Below, one piece after another: positions 14,736-22,452 of a DNA stretch of 64,000 nt (its first letter is position 1; each line of letters begins with the position of its first letter). This DNA comes from Lawsonibacter hominis (GTDB taxonomy: Bacteria > Bacillota > Clostridia > Oscillospirales > Oscillospiraceae): NCBI RefSeq assembly GCF_014287895.1, contig NZ_JACOPP010000014.1, positions 15,763-79,762 of the forward strand. The letters run 5' to 3'. Below the pieces are notes generated by a model, which was given only the letters and a program-made list of their open reading frames with translations, ran no database searches and was not told the DNA's origin. The position numbers and the translations under genes are program-made.

Positions 14736-16157
14736 ATGCGGGTGTTTGAAACCAGCGTACAGGAATTGAAGAACGATGTGCTTCGGTCGGTTGCCAAGCT
14801 GGCCTGGGAGGACGATCTCCAGACGGGCATCCTGGATATCCCGGAGCAGATCATCCCCGGCCCGGAGGCCAAGATGCGCTGCTGTATTTATAAAGAGCGG
14901 GCCATCATCTCCCAGCGGGTCAAGCTGGCCATGGGGGGCGACAAGGGCAATCCCAACCTGGTGGAGGTGCTGCCCATCGCCTGTGACGAATGCCCGGTCA
15001 CCCAAATCGCCGTGGGACCCGCCTGCCGGGGGTGCATCGCCACCCGCTGCGTCCACACCTGCCCGAAGGACGCCATCTCCATCGTCAATCACCGGGCGGT
15101 GATCGACCACAGCAAATGCATCACCTGCGGCAAGTGCCTGACCGCCTGCCCCTACGGCGCCATTGAGAAGAACCAGCGCCCCTGTGAACGCGGCTGCAAA
15201 GCCGGGGCGATTTCCATGGGCGAGGACAAAAAGGCGTTCGTGGACCCGGCAAAGTGCACCTCCTGCGGCGCCTGTGTGTACCAGTGCCCCTTTGGCGCCA
15301 TTATGGATAAATCCTTCCTCGTGGACGCAGTGGAGATGCTCAAGGGTGCGGATAAGTGGAATTACCGGGTATACGCCGCCGTCGCGCCTTCCATCGCCGG
15401 GCAGTTTGCGCCCGCCGACCTGAGTCAGGTGGTCACGGGACTGAAGCTGCTGGGCTTCCACGATGTGGTGGAGGTGGCGCTGGGGGCGGATATGACCGCC
15501 AGGCGCGAGGCGCAGGAGCTGACGGAAAAGGGGATGCTGGCCTCCTCCTGCTGTCCGGCTTTTGTGGACTATGTGGAGAAGAACTTCCCCGAGCAGGCGC
15601 ATCTGATCTCCGAGACCCCGTCGCCTATGGTGATGGCGGCCCGTTACATCAAGCAGAGGGACCCCGGCGGAAAAGTGGTCTTCATCGGTCCCTGCGTGGC
15701 CAAGAAGAAGGAGTTCCGTCTGGGCAAGACCATGGGCGCGGTGGACTGCGTGCTGACCTTTGAGGAACTCTATGCCCTGTTTGAGTCCAGGGGGCTCGAC
15801 GTAGCCCAGCTGGAAGACACCGAACTGGACCAGGCCAGCGGGTACGGACGTACCTTCGCCCGCAGCGGCGGCGTGGCCGCCGCCGTGGCGGAAGCGCTGA
15901 AGGAACAGGGCAGCGATTTTGCCCTGAAGGCCAACCCATGCAGCGGGTTTGAGGCCTGCAAGCTGGCGTTCCTGAAAGCGGCGAAGGGTGTGGGAGACTT
16001 CAACTTTATCGAGGGCATGGGCTGTGAGGGCGGCTGCGTCCAGGGGCCCGCCCAGCTGATCCGCAGTCCCCGCAACCAGGGAGACGTGGAGCGCCACGCC
16101 AGGCAGGCCGAGGGGCGCACCATCCAAAACGCTGTGGAAGCGGCGCAGGGAACGTAA
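14736..16157 (+). CDS. Monomeric [FeFe] hydrogenase, group-B-like
   Basis: The 473-residue protein has N-terminal cysteine-rich iron-sulfur sites: CDECP near 83, CRGCIATRCVHTCP at 97-110, and two [4Fe-4S] ferredoxin motifs, CITCGKCLTACP and CTSCGACVYQCP, at 128-184. The H-cluster domain follows. The motifs are variants of the canonical ones: L1 is SSCCPAF (270-276), L2 is GPCVAKKKE (318-326), and L3 is EGMGCEGGC (426-434), against TSCCPxW, MPCxxKxxE and ExMACxxGC. All four H-cluster cysteines are present, and the variants fit group B enzymes, whose direction and partner are poorly known. Single gene with its own promoter; maturases are not in the window. Confidence 0.85.
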   Translation: MRVFETSVQELKNDVLRSVAKLAWEDDLQTGILDIPEQIIPGPEAKMRCCIYKERAIISQRVKLAMGGDKGNPNLVEVLPIACDECPVTQIAVGPACRGCIATRCVHTCPKDAISIVNHRAVIDHSKCITCGKCLTACPYGAIEKNQRPCERGCKAGAISMGEDKKAFVDPAKCTSCGACVYQCPFGAIMDKSFLVDAVEMLKGADKWNYRVYAAVAPSIAGQFAPADLSQVVTGLKLLGFHDVVEVALGADMTARREAQELTEKGMLASSCCPAFVDYVEKNFPEQAHLISETPSPMVMAARYIKQRDPGGKVVFIGPCVAKKKEFRLGKTMGAVDCVLTFEELYALFESRGLDVAQLEDTELDQASGYGRTFARSGGVAAAVAEALKEQGSDFALKANPCSGFEACKLAFLKAAKGVGDFNFIEGMGCEGGCVQGPAQLIRSPRNQGDVERHARQAEGRTIQNAVEAAQGT

Positions 16158-16180
16158 AAAAAGCCGCAGGGACTGCGGCA
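16155..16180 (-). terminator. Minus-strand intrinsic terminator
   Basis: Minus strand GCCGCAG-TCC-CTGCGGC (16163-16179) followed by seven T (plus-strand A run 16156-16162). It probably ends tex-zincin transcription before the hydrogenase gene. Confidence 0.7.
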
Positions 16181-16226
16181 GCATCGAGGTTCGAGCCATT
16201 GACCGGGAGCAAAAGGGATCGCAAAA

Positions 16227-16343
16227 GGGGATGGAGCGCCGCGCACGGCGCTCCATCCCCTATTTGTAAGCGAAAACCACCGGCACAGCCGGTGGTTTTC
16301 GCTTACAAATAGGGCGGCATAGCGTTCGAACGCTGTGCCGCCC
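16227..16343. repeat. Three abutting long hairpins between convergent genes
   Basis: Stem 1 is GGGGATGGAGCGCCG (16227-16241) with 16246-16260, 15 bp, loop of 4. Stem 2 spans 16261-16284 with 16288-16311, 24 perfect pairs, loop aca. Stem 3 is GGGCGGCA-AGCGTT with 16331-16343, one mismatch. The three follow each other without spacer and no gene is present. Confidence 0.85.
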
Positions 16344-16369
16344 TGGAAGGAGCGGGGTGAACACGCCCG

Positions 16370-16750
16370 CTATTCCCCATTCCGCGCCCGGAAATCCTCC
16401 ATAAATTGCGCATCCTTGAGTTCCAGGCCGCGCTCTCCGGCCAGGCCCTCGATGTGGTGGGTAAACTCATGGGCCAAGGTGGCGTAGAGCTCCTCCTCCC
16501 AGTCTTCCTCCGTCCAGCCCTCCCGGCGGGCCAGGGCGGCGAAGGAGCCGTAATAGAGGTTGATATACCGCCCCATCTGATCGCTGCAGTACTCGCCCAG
16601 AACATACAGCTCCCCCGGAGGGGCCTCCGGATCCTCCTTGCACTCGGGCAGCAGCGAAATGCCCCCGTTCAGATCCTGGTAGAATTCCGGCGGGAAAGCC
16701 TCCGCCAGTTCATCCAGGATCTCGCCGACCAGATCAAAACTCAAAAGCAT
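16370..16750 (-). CDS. Zincin-like metallopeptidase family protein
   Basis: A 126-residue protein with the motif LAHEFTHHIEGLAGERGLELKD in two parts: HEFTHH supplies the two His and catalytic Glu (HExxH), and the downstream acidic residue is a likely third ligand. Length and motif fit the small bacterial zincin_1 family (PF06262), of unknown substrate. No signal peptide. It lies 59 bases downstream of tex on the same strand and is probably co-transcribed. ATG follows GGAGGGGGCCCT. Confidence 0.8.
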   Translation of the reverse strand: MLLSFDLVGEILDELAEAFPPEFYQDLNGGISLLPECKEDPEAPPGELYVLGEYCSDQMGRYINLYYGSFAALARREGWTEEDWEEELYATLAHEFTHHIEGLAGERGLELKDAQFMEDFRARNGE

Positions 16751-16809
16751 AGGGCCCCCTCCTCAAGCGTCCGCTGCGCGTCTGCGCTGCCCGGCCGTGC
16801 GCTCCCGGC

Positions 16810-19017
16810 TCATACCGCCCGGCCGTCCGACGAGGCCGCGCCGGAGACCTCCGGCCCGCCCGCCGGCGGTTTCATCGTCAGGGAGATGCGCTTCTTCTTC
16901 TCGTCTGCCTCCAGCACCCAGACCGTTACGATATCGCCCACGCAAAGAAGCTCGGAGGGGTGGCGCACCCGCCGTCCGGACAGCTGGCTGATGTGGACCA
17001 GCCCGTCCTGATGGACGCCGATGTCCACGAACACGCCGAAGTCGATGACATTGCGCACGGTGCCGGTGAGCTCCATGCCGGGCTTCAGGTCCTTCAGTTC
17101 CAGTACGTCGGTGCGCAGGATGGGCTTGGGGAGCTCGTCCCGGGGGTCCCGGCCGGGCTTGAGCAGCTCGCCCACGATGTCCCGCAGGGTGGGCAGCCCC
17201 ACGCCGCACTCCGCGGCGGCGGCGGCTTCTCCATATTCCTTCAGCCGCTCCCGCAGCTGGAGCAGACGGCCCGCCTGCACGTCGGCCAGGGTATAGCCGC
17301 ACAGTGCCAGCAGCTTTTGGGCGGCGTCGCAGCTCTCCGGATGGACGCCGGTATGGTCCAGAACGGACTTGGACTCCGGTACCCGCAGAAAACCCGCGCA
17401 CTGCTCGAACGCCTTGGGGCCCAGCTTGGGTACCTTCAGGACCTGCTTCCGGGTGGTGAAGCTCCCGTTTTCTTCCCGGTACCTGACAATGTTTTTGGCC
17501 GTGGCGGCATTCAGACCGGCCACCCGGGTCAGCAGGGGGGCGGAGGCAGTGTTGAGATCCACGCCCACGGCGTTGACGCAGTCCTCCACCACGCCGGAGA
17601 GGGCCTCATCCAGCCTGGCCTGGGGCATGTCGTGCTGATACTGCCCCACACCGATGGACTTGGGGTCGATCTTCACCAGTTCCGCCAGCGGGTCCTGAAG
17701 ACGGCGGGCGATGGAGACGGCGCTTCTCAGATTTACGTCGTATTCCGGAAACTCCTCTGCGGCCAGCTTGGAGGCGGAATACACACTGGCGCCCGCCTCA
17801 TTGACGATCATGTAGCTGACCCCGCCGCCCACCTGGCGGATCAGCTCTACCGTCATCTGCTCGGTCTCCCGGCTGGCGGTGCCGTTGCCGATGGCGATAT
17901 GCTCCACGCCGTGTTTGCGGATCAGGCGGGAGAGCACGTCGATGGCCTCCTGCTTTTTCCGCTCGTTAAAGGTGGGGTAGACGACCGCCGTGTCCAGTAC
18001 CTTACCGGTCTTGTCCACCACCGCCACCTTGCAGCCGTTGCGGTAGCCGGGATCCAGCCCCATGGTCACCCGGCCGCGGACGGGGGGCTGCATGAGCAGG
18101 GGCTTCAGGTTCAGGGCAAAGTTGCGGATGGCGCCCTCGTTGGCCGCGTCGGTGAGCCTGCCGCGCACCTCCCGCTCCACACTGGGGGCGATGAGCCGGT
18201 CGTAGGCGTCCTCCGCGGCGGCGCGGACAAACGCCATGGAGGGCGCGCCGGGTACCAGCACGGCCCGGCGCACGGCGATGAGGGCGGCCTCCCGGTCCAT
18301 ATCCACCGAGACCTTCAGGACCGCCTCCCGTTCGCCCCGGTTGACGGCCAGCACCTGATGGCCCAGGACGCGCTCCACGGGCGCCTTGAAGTCGTAGTAC
18401 AGCCGGTAGACCGTGTCCTCCGGATCCGGCTCCGCGGCGGAGGAGACCAGACAAGCCTTGCGCTGCCAGAGCTCCCGCAGCGTCTTGCGCAGGCCCGCGT
18501 CGTCGGAGATGCGCTCGGCAATGATATCGCCGGCCCCCTGGAGCGCCTCCTCCACGGTGGTTACGCCTTTTTCGGCATCCAGGAAGCCTGCGGCGGCTTG
18601 TTCCGGCGGAGGGCAGTCCCGCGCCTGGGCGAACAGCAGCTCGGCCAGCGGCTCCAGCCCCTTTTCCCTTGCGATGGCGGCCCGGGTGCGCCGCTTGGGC
18701 TTGTAGGGGCGGTACAGGTCCTCCACCTCCGCCAGGGTGGCGGCGGCGTCGATGGCGGCGGACAGCTCCGCGGTCAGCCTGCCCTGCCCCTCAATGGCGT
18801 TTTTGACCTCGCTGCGCCGTGCGTCCAGATTGCGCAGATAATGCAGCCGGTCGGCCAGGGCGCGCAGGGCGGTGTCGTCCATGGCGCCGTGAAGTTCCTT
18901 GCGGTAGCGGGCGATAAAGGGGATGGTATTGCCCTCGTCGATGAGGGCGACGACGTTTTGCACGTGCGTCTCGCTCCGGCCCAGTTCCCGGGCCAGAATC
19001 GATACGATAGTTTCCAT
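16810..19017 (-). CDS. tex: Tex-family RNA-binding transcription accessory protein
   Basis: A 735-residue protein with the standard Tex layout: N-terminal helical domain (METIVSILARELGRSETHVQ), YqgF/RNase H-like domain in the middle (GLDPGYRNGCKVAVVD), helix-hairpin-helix repeats (VGVDLNTASAPLLTRVAGL), and a C-terminal S1 domain at about 635-705 (GTVRNVIDFGVFVDIGVHQD). It binds nucleic acid and affects transcription or ribosome-associated processes. I start it at 19017, behind AAGGAGCATCCCA; in-frame sequence further upstream lacks a ribosome site. A short low-complexity tail follows the S1 domain. Confidence 0.93.
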   Translation of the reverse strand: METIVSILARELGRSETHVQNVVALIDEGNTIPFIARYRKELHGAMDDTALRALADRLHYLRNLDARRSEVKNAIEGQGRLTAELSAAIDAAATLAEVEDLYRPYKPKRRTRAAIAREKGLEPLAELLFAQARDCPPPEQAAAGFLDAEKGVTTVEEALQGAGDIIAERISDDAGLRKTLRELWQRKACLVSSAAEPDPEDTVYRLYYDFKAPVERVLGHQVLAVNRGEREAVLKVSVDMDREAALIAVRRAVLVPGAPSMAFVRAAAEDAYDRLIAPSVEREVRGRLTDAANEGAIRNFALNLKPLLMQPPVRGRVTMGLDPGYRNGCKVAVVDKTGKVLDTAVVYPTFNERKKQEAIDVLSRLIRKHGVEHIAIGNGTASRETEQMTVELIRQVGGGVSYMIVNEAGASVYSASKLAAEEFPEYDVNLRSAVSIARRLQDPLAELVKIDPKSIGVGQYQHDMPQARLDEALSGVVEDCVNAVGVDLNTASAPLLTRVAGLNAATAKNIVRYREENGSFTTRKQVLKVPKLGPKAFEQCAGFLRVPESKSVLDHTGVHPESCDAAQKLLALCGYTLADVQAGRLLQLRERLKEYGEAAAAAECGVGLPTLRDIVGELLKPGRDPRDELPKPILRTDVLELKDLKPGMELTGTVRNVIDFGVFVDIGVHQDGLVHISQLSGRRVRHPSELLCVGDIVTVWVLEADEKKKRISLTMKPPAGGPEVSGAASSDGRAV

Positions 19018-19049
19018 TGGGATGCTCCTTTTGCTTGATCGTAATCCAT

Positions 19050-19078
19050 ATTTTACGATAAACCGGCGGCGAAGTCCA
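19050..19078 (-). promoter_or_regulatory. Candidate promoter of tex
   Basis: Minus strand TGGACT (19073-19078), 17-base spacer, TAAAAT (19050-19055). Confidence 0.5.
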
Positions 19079-19087
19079 GTAAATCCG

Positions 19088-19116
19088 TTGCACATTTGCC
19101 GGCCGGCCTGTAAAAT
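19088..19116 (+). promoter_or_regulatory. Promoter of the coiled-coil protein gene
   Basis: TTGCAC (19088-19093), 17-base spacer, TAAAAT (19111-19116), divergent from tex. Confidence 0.6.
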
Positions 19117-19152
19117 AGAGATCGTCAACCGATGGCGAAAGGAGAAATGAGT

Positions 19153-20100
19153 ATGCAAGCGCGTTTACAGCAGATCAACGAGGAGTGGAAGCGTCTGGAG
19201 GAGGCGCGGGAGCGCCGGGAGCGGCTGGACCGCCGGATCGACGATCTGCGCGCCCAGCGCCGGGAGCGCAAGGAGAAGGAGCAGGAGTGCGCCGGCATCC
19301 TGGCAAAGGAGCGCGCCGACGTGGAGGCGCTGGAAAAACGCGGGCTTAAATCCTTTTTGGCAGCCCTCTCCGGGGAGAAGGAGGAGCGGCTCTCCCGGGA
19401 GCGGCGGGAGGAGCTGGAGGCCGCTGTGCGCTATGACCAGGCCCGCCGGGATCTGGAGTACATCGACGATCAGCTCCGCGCCCTGCTGGGGCAGCGGGAG
19501 ACGCTGGAGGACCCGGCGGGGGAGCTGGAGCGGCTGCGTAAGGAGAAGGAGGCCCTGCTGCGCGGTATGGGAGGCGCTGTGGGCGCACAGCTGTCCGGAC
19601 TGGACGGGCAGCTTGCGCCCCTGCTCCGCCGGCTGCGGGAGGTGGACGAGGCCCTTTCCGCAGGGCAGCAGGCAGGCAGCGCCCTGTCCTTCGTGCGCGC
19701 GGAGCTGGACGATGCCGAGGGCCTGGGCACCTGGGATATGCTGGGCGGAGGATTGTTTGTGACCATGGCCAAGCATGAGCATATCGACGAGGCCCGCGCC
19801 GGGATCGACCAGGCGCAGCAGGCGCTGTGCCGGTTCCGCGCGGAGCTGGCCGACGTGCGCGTGGAAGATGTGCCCCAGATACAGATCGGGGAATTCGCCA
19901 CCTTCGCCGACTATTTCTTCGACGGCCTGTTTGCCGACTGGGCGGTGCAGTCCGGCATCCACGACGCCCAGGCCAACGTGGAAGACGCCGCAGACCGGGT
20001 GGAGCAGGCGCTGGACGGCCTGCGGCAGCTGCGCGGCGACCTGGAGCGGCAGGTACAGGAGCTGGAACGCCGGCGGGAAGAACTGGTGGAGCAGGCATAA
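19153..20100 (+). CDS. Coiled-coil protein of unknown function
   Basis: A 315-residue protein. Residues about 1-165 and 255-315 are charged heptad-like helices rich in Glu, Arg and Lys (ERRERLDRRIDDLRAQRR; LRGDLERQVQELERRREEL). A less charged central part, about 180-245, contains GTWDMLGGGLFVTMAKHEHI and FATFADYFFDGLFADWAV. No signal peptide or membrane segment. The start at 19153 is chosen because AAAGGAG is eight bases upstream; ATGs at 19132 and 19147 are badly spaced. The role is unknown; a cytoskeletal or stress-scaffold function is only a guess. Confidence 0.75.
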   Translation: MQARLQQINEEWKRLEEARERRERLDRRIDDLRAQRRERKEKEQECAGILAKERADVEALEKRGLKSFLAALSGEKEERLSRERREELEAAVRYDQARRDLEYIDDQLRALLGQRETLEDPAGELERLRKEKEALLRGMGGAVGAQLSGLDGQLAPLLRRLREVDEALSAGQQAGSALSFVRAELDDAEGLGTWDMLGGGLFVTMAKHEHIDEARAGIDQAQQALCRFRAELADVRVEDVPQIQIGEFATFADYFFDGLFADWAVQSGIHDAQANVEDAADRVEQALDGLRQLRGDLERQVQELERRREELVEQA

Positions 20101-20116
20101 GCCGCCGGGAAAGGAC

Positions 20117-20156
20117 CGCGCCCCCGGGGACCGCAAAGCGGCCCCCGGGGGCGCGG
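20117..20156. terminator. GC-rich convergent terminator hairpin
   Basis: CCGCGCCCCCGGGG (20117-20130) pairs with 20143-20156, 14 bp, between two convergent genes. U-tracts are poor (CGCGTTTAC on plus). Confidence 0.5.
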
Positions 20157-20161
20157 CGCGT

Positions 20162-20578
20162 TTACAGGCTGTCGCTGTCCACCAGGATATTATCGGTGCC
20201 GTGTTCCTCAAATTCCGCGATATAGGCGTCGATACGGCGGTTGAGCTCGTCGTAATTGCTCTCGTCGATGGGGGCGTCGTCCATATCCCGGCGGGCCAGG
20301 TCCTCCGCCAGGATGTCGAAGAACACATTGTTTTCATATTCCATGATGGCCTCATGGATGCCGCCCTCGGCAAAGGCGCGGGAGGGGATCACCTCGCCGT
20401 TCCAGACCTCGGCCAGCGCACCCATGCCCTCCGCGCGGGCTTTGGAAAAGAGCAGGCTTTCCACTTTGTCGTAATCCTGAAAGCGGTCCTCACCGCGGGT
20501 GGAGTTTAAGATCCAGTTGCCGATATAGACCATATCCAGCAGGCGGCGGAATTGCTTGGTCGTCAGTTCCAGCTTCAT
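20162..20578 (-). CDS. Conserved-looking hypothetical protein
   Basis: A 138-residue acidic protein starting MKLELTTKQFRRLLDMVYIG. It contains NSTRGEDRFQDYDKVESLLF and ends with NILVDSDSL. It appears soluble and helical; I do not recognise the family. The ATG at 20578 is 11 bases after GAGGAGG. A consensus promoter about 210 bases upstream leaves an unusually long leader containing a GCGCCTGC/GCAGGCGC hairpin. Confidence 0.7.
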   Translation of the reverse strand: MKLELTTKQFRRLLDMVYIGNWILNSTRGEDRFQDYDKVESLLFSKARAEGMGALAEVWNGEVIPSRAFAEGGIHEAIMEYENNVFFDILAEDLARRDMDDAPIDESNYDELNRRIDAYIAEFEEHGTDNILVDSDSL

Positions 20579-20793
20579 GATGCACGTAACCTCCTCGCTG
20601 CAATGACGGTATGGGGTTGCCCTGGGGAAACGCTGATTCCATGCGCCTGCGGCGCTTTGCGGAAAGCAGGCGCCATCCGTTTGACGCGCTTTTTTGGAAT
20701 GCATCCGGTTTTCCTGAAAAACCATGCCTGATCCTGGCGCAACATTTCGCGCAAAGCGCGCTTGCGGATGGAAGCGGGCCATCCCTAATTTAT

Positions 20794-20821
20794 ATTATAA
20801 TCACGCTGGGGGAAATGTCAA
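20794..20821 (-). promoter_or_regulatory. Consensus promoter for the 20162-20578 gene
   Basis: Minus strand TTGACA (20816-20821), 16-base spacer, TATAAT (20794-20799). It gives a leader of roughly 210 nt. Confidence 0.65.
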
Positions 20822-20854
20822 ACAGGAGCGGCTGGGAAACTGTGAAAATGCCCC

Positions 20855-20883
20855 TTGTCTTCCGGCGCGTTTTCGCATATGAT
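20855..20883 (+). promoter_or_regulatory. Promoter of murI
   Basis: TTGTCT (20855-20860), 17-base spacer, TATGAT (20878-20883), 39 bases before the proposed TTG start. Confidence 0.6.
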
Positions 20884-20921
20884 AGTGTCTGCTTATGATA
20901 CATAGAATGGGAGGGAGCGCC

Positions 20922-21737
20922 TTGGACGAACGGCCAATCGGCGTTTTTGATTCCGGTCTGGGGGGGCTCACCACCGTGCGGGAGCTGTGCCGCCTGCTGC
21001 CGGAGGAAGATATCGTGTACTTCGGGGATACCGGGCGGGTGCCCTACGGCAGCCGGTCCCGGGAGACCATTATCAAATATGCCCGGCAGGACGTGGCCTT
21101 TCTGCGCACGTTTGATCTGAAAGCCGTCGTCATTGCCTGCGGCACCGTATCCACCACCGCCCTGGACGTGCTCGCGGCGGAAAATGAGCTGCCGGTGCTG
21201 GGGGTGGTGGCTCCGGCCGCCCAGGCGGCGGCCCGGGCCACACGAAATGGAAGGATCGGACTCATCGGCACCCAGGCGTCCATCCGCAGCGGGGCCTATG
21301 AGCGCTGCATCGAACAGGCCCGGCCGGGCACGCAGGTGCTGCCGCAGCCCTGCCCTTTGTTTGTGCCGCTGGTGGAGAACGGCCGCTTCGCCCCTGGGGA
21401 CGTCGTCATCGAAACGGTGGCCGCGGAGTACTTGGCGCCCCTGAAGCAGGCGGGCGTGGATACGCTGGTTTTGGGGTGCACCCATTACCCGCTTCTGGAG
21501 AGCGTCATCGGCAACTATATGGGACCCGGCGTAACGCTGGTCAGCGCAGGGGCCGAGGGGGCGCGGGCCGTGGCGGAGACCCTGCGGGAGCGCTCCGCCC
21601 TGGCCGGGGGGCGCGGCAGGGGCGCCTGCCGTTACTTTGTCAGCGACCGGGTGGAGGATTTTTCCCGCCTGGCCTCCATCTTCCTGGGCTGGGATGTGGC
21701 TGATTCCGTCGGTCAGGTGGAGATCGGCCGCTATTGA
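20922..21737 (+). CDS. murI: Glutamate racemase
   Basis: Cofactor-independent Asp/Glu racemase making D-Glu for peptidoglycan. The 271-residue protein from the TTG at 20922 begins DERPIGVFDSGLGGLT, and GGAGG lies seven bases before the TTG; ATGs at 20895 and 20907 have no ribosome site. Catalytic cysteines are C73 (IACGTVST) and C186 (GCTHYP). The Asn that usually follows the first Cys (ACNT) is Gly here. DTGRVPYG corresponds to the substrate-binding loop. It stands upstream of, but apart from, DUF1934-argS. Confidence 0.92.
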   Translation: MDERPIGVFDSGLGGLTTVRELCRLLPEEDIVYFGDTGRVPYGSRSRETIIKYARQDVAFLRTFDLKAVVIACGTVSTTALDVLAAENELPVLGVVAPAAQAAARATRNGRIGLIGTQASIRSGAYERCIEQARPGTQVLPQPCPLFVPLVENGRFAPGDVVIETVAAEYLAPLKQAGVDTLVLGCTHYPLLESVIGNYMGPGVTLVSAGAEGARAVAETLRERSALAGGRGRGACRYFVSDRVEDFSRLASIFLGWDVADSVGQVEIGRY

Positions 21738-21796
21738 GGAGACGGCCCCCAAAGCCGCTTTGCCGCTTTTTTGACCAGCCGATTGAGGGGCGTCTC

Positions 21797-21825
21797 TTTA
21801 CATTTTCAAAGGATTTGTGTATAAT
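21797..21825 (+). promoter_or_regulatory. Promoter of DUF1934 gene and argS
   Basis: TTTACA (21797-21802), 17-base spacer, TATAAT (21820-21825). Confidence 0.7.
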
Positions 21826-21868
21826 AATTTGCAATTTGCAATCCAGAGGATTTGAGGTACTCCGGCGT

Positions 21869-22312
21869 ATGGAAAACAACGTGATTATTTCCATTAAGGG
21901 CAAGCAATCCTATGAGGATATGGAGGACGAGACCATCGAGCTGGTCACCGAGGGGCGGCTGGATCCGGATGGAACGGAGGGCTATACCCTGAGCTATCAG
22001 GAGAGCGAACTCACCGGGCTGGAGGGTACCCTGACCACCTTCCAGATCGAGCCCGAGCGGATCACCCTGCTGCGCATCGGGGAGGTCAACTCTCAGATGG
22101 TCTTTGAGCAGGGACGGCGTCACCTGTCCCTGTACGACACGCCCTACGGGTCCCTGTCCGTGGGGGTGAGCACCCGGAAGATGCATGCGGAGCTCGGCCT
22201 GTCCGGCGGCAGCATCGAGATCGATTACGCCATCGAGATCGACCACGCGGTGGCGGGGCAGAACTTATTCCAGATCAACGTAAGGGAGAAACGGCCGATT
22301 TTGCAGCAGTGA
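21869..22312 (+). CDS. DUF1934 family beta-barrel protein (YwiB-like)
   Basis: A 147-residue protein, MENNVIISIKGKQSYEDMED onward, with alternating beta-strand pattern (SLYDTPYGSLSVGVSTRKM) and the acidic YAIEIDHAVAG near the end. DUF1934 proteins have a small calycin-like barrel. The gene stands directly before argS, as ywiB does in Bacillus, which supports the call. Function is unknown. ATG at 21869 follows GAGGTACTCCGGCGT. Confidence 0.8.
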   Translation: MENNVIISIKGKQSYEDMEDETIELVTEGRLDPDGTEGYTLSYQESELTGLEGTLTTFQIEPERITLLRIGEVNSQMVFEQGRRHLSLYDTPYGSLSVGVSTRKMHAELGLSGGSIEIDYAIEIDHAVAGQNLFQINVREKRPILQQ

Positions 22313-22335
22313 TTTTTGCGTGGGCGGTCTCGAAC

Positions 22336-22362
22336 CAACGGTTTTGCAGGGCAAAACCGTTG
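22336..22362. repeat. Perfect 12-bp hairpin between DUF1934 and argS
   Basis: CAACGGTTTTGC (22336-22347), loop agg, complement 22351-22362. No U-tract; it may be an mRNA processing or attenuation element in the argS leader. Confidence 0.5.
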
Positions 22363-22452
22363 CTGCCGCGGCCATTCAGTTGCCGCGTGCAGCGCAAGCG
22401 CCGGGGCCGGTTTCCCGATACGGGCCGTATTATAAAAGAAAAGGTGAAGACG

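Noticed and set aside
16185..16200. GGTTCGAGCC resembling a tRNA T-loop
   Set aside because: No acceptor, D or anticodon arms can be paired around it.
14511..16256. A 581-codon minus-strand frame opposite the hydrogenase
   Set aside because: Shadow of the cysteine-rich hydrogenase gene, which has clear cluster motifs and a promoter.
16960..19038. A 692-codon plus-strand frame opposite tex
   Set aside because: Composition is the mirror of tex codon bias; no ribosome site or domains.
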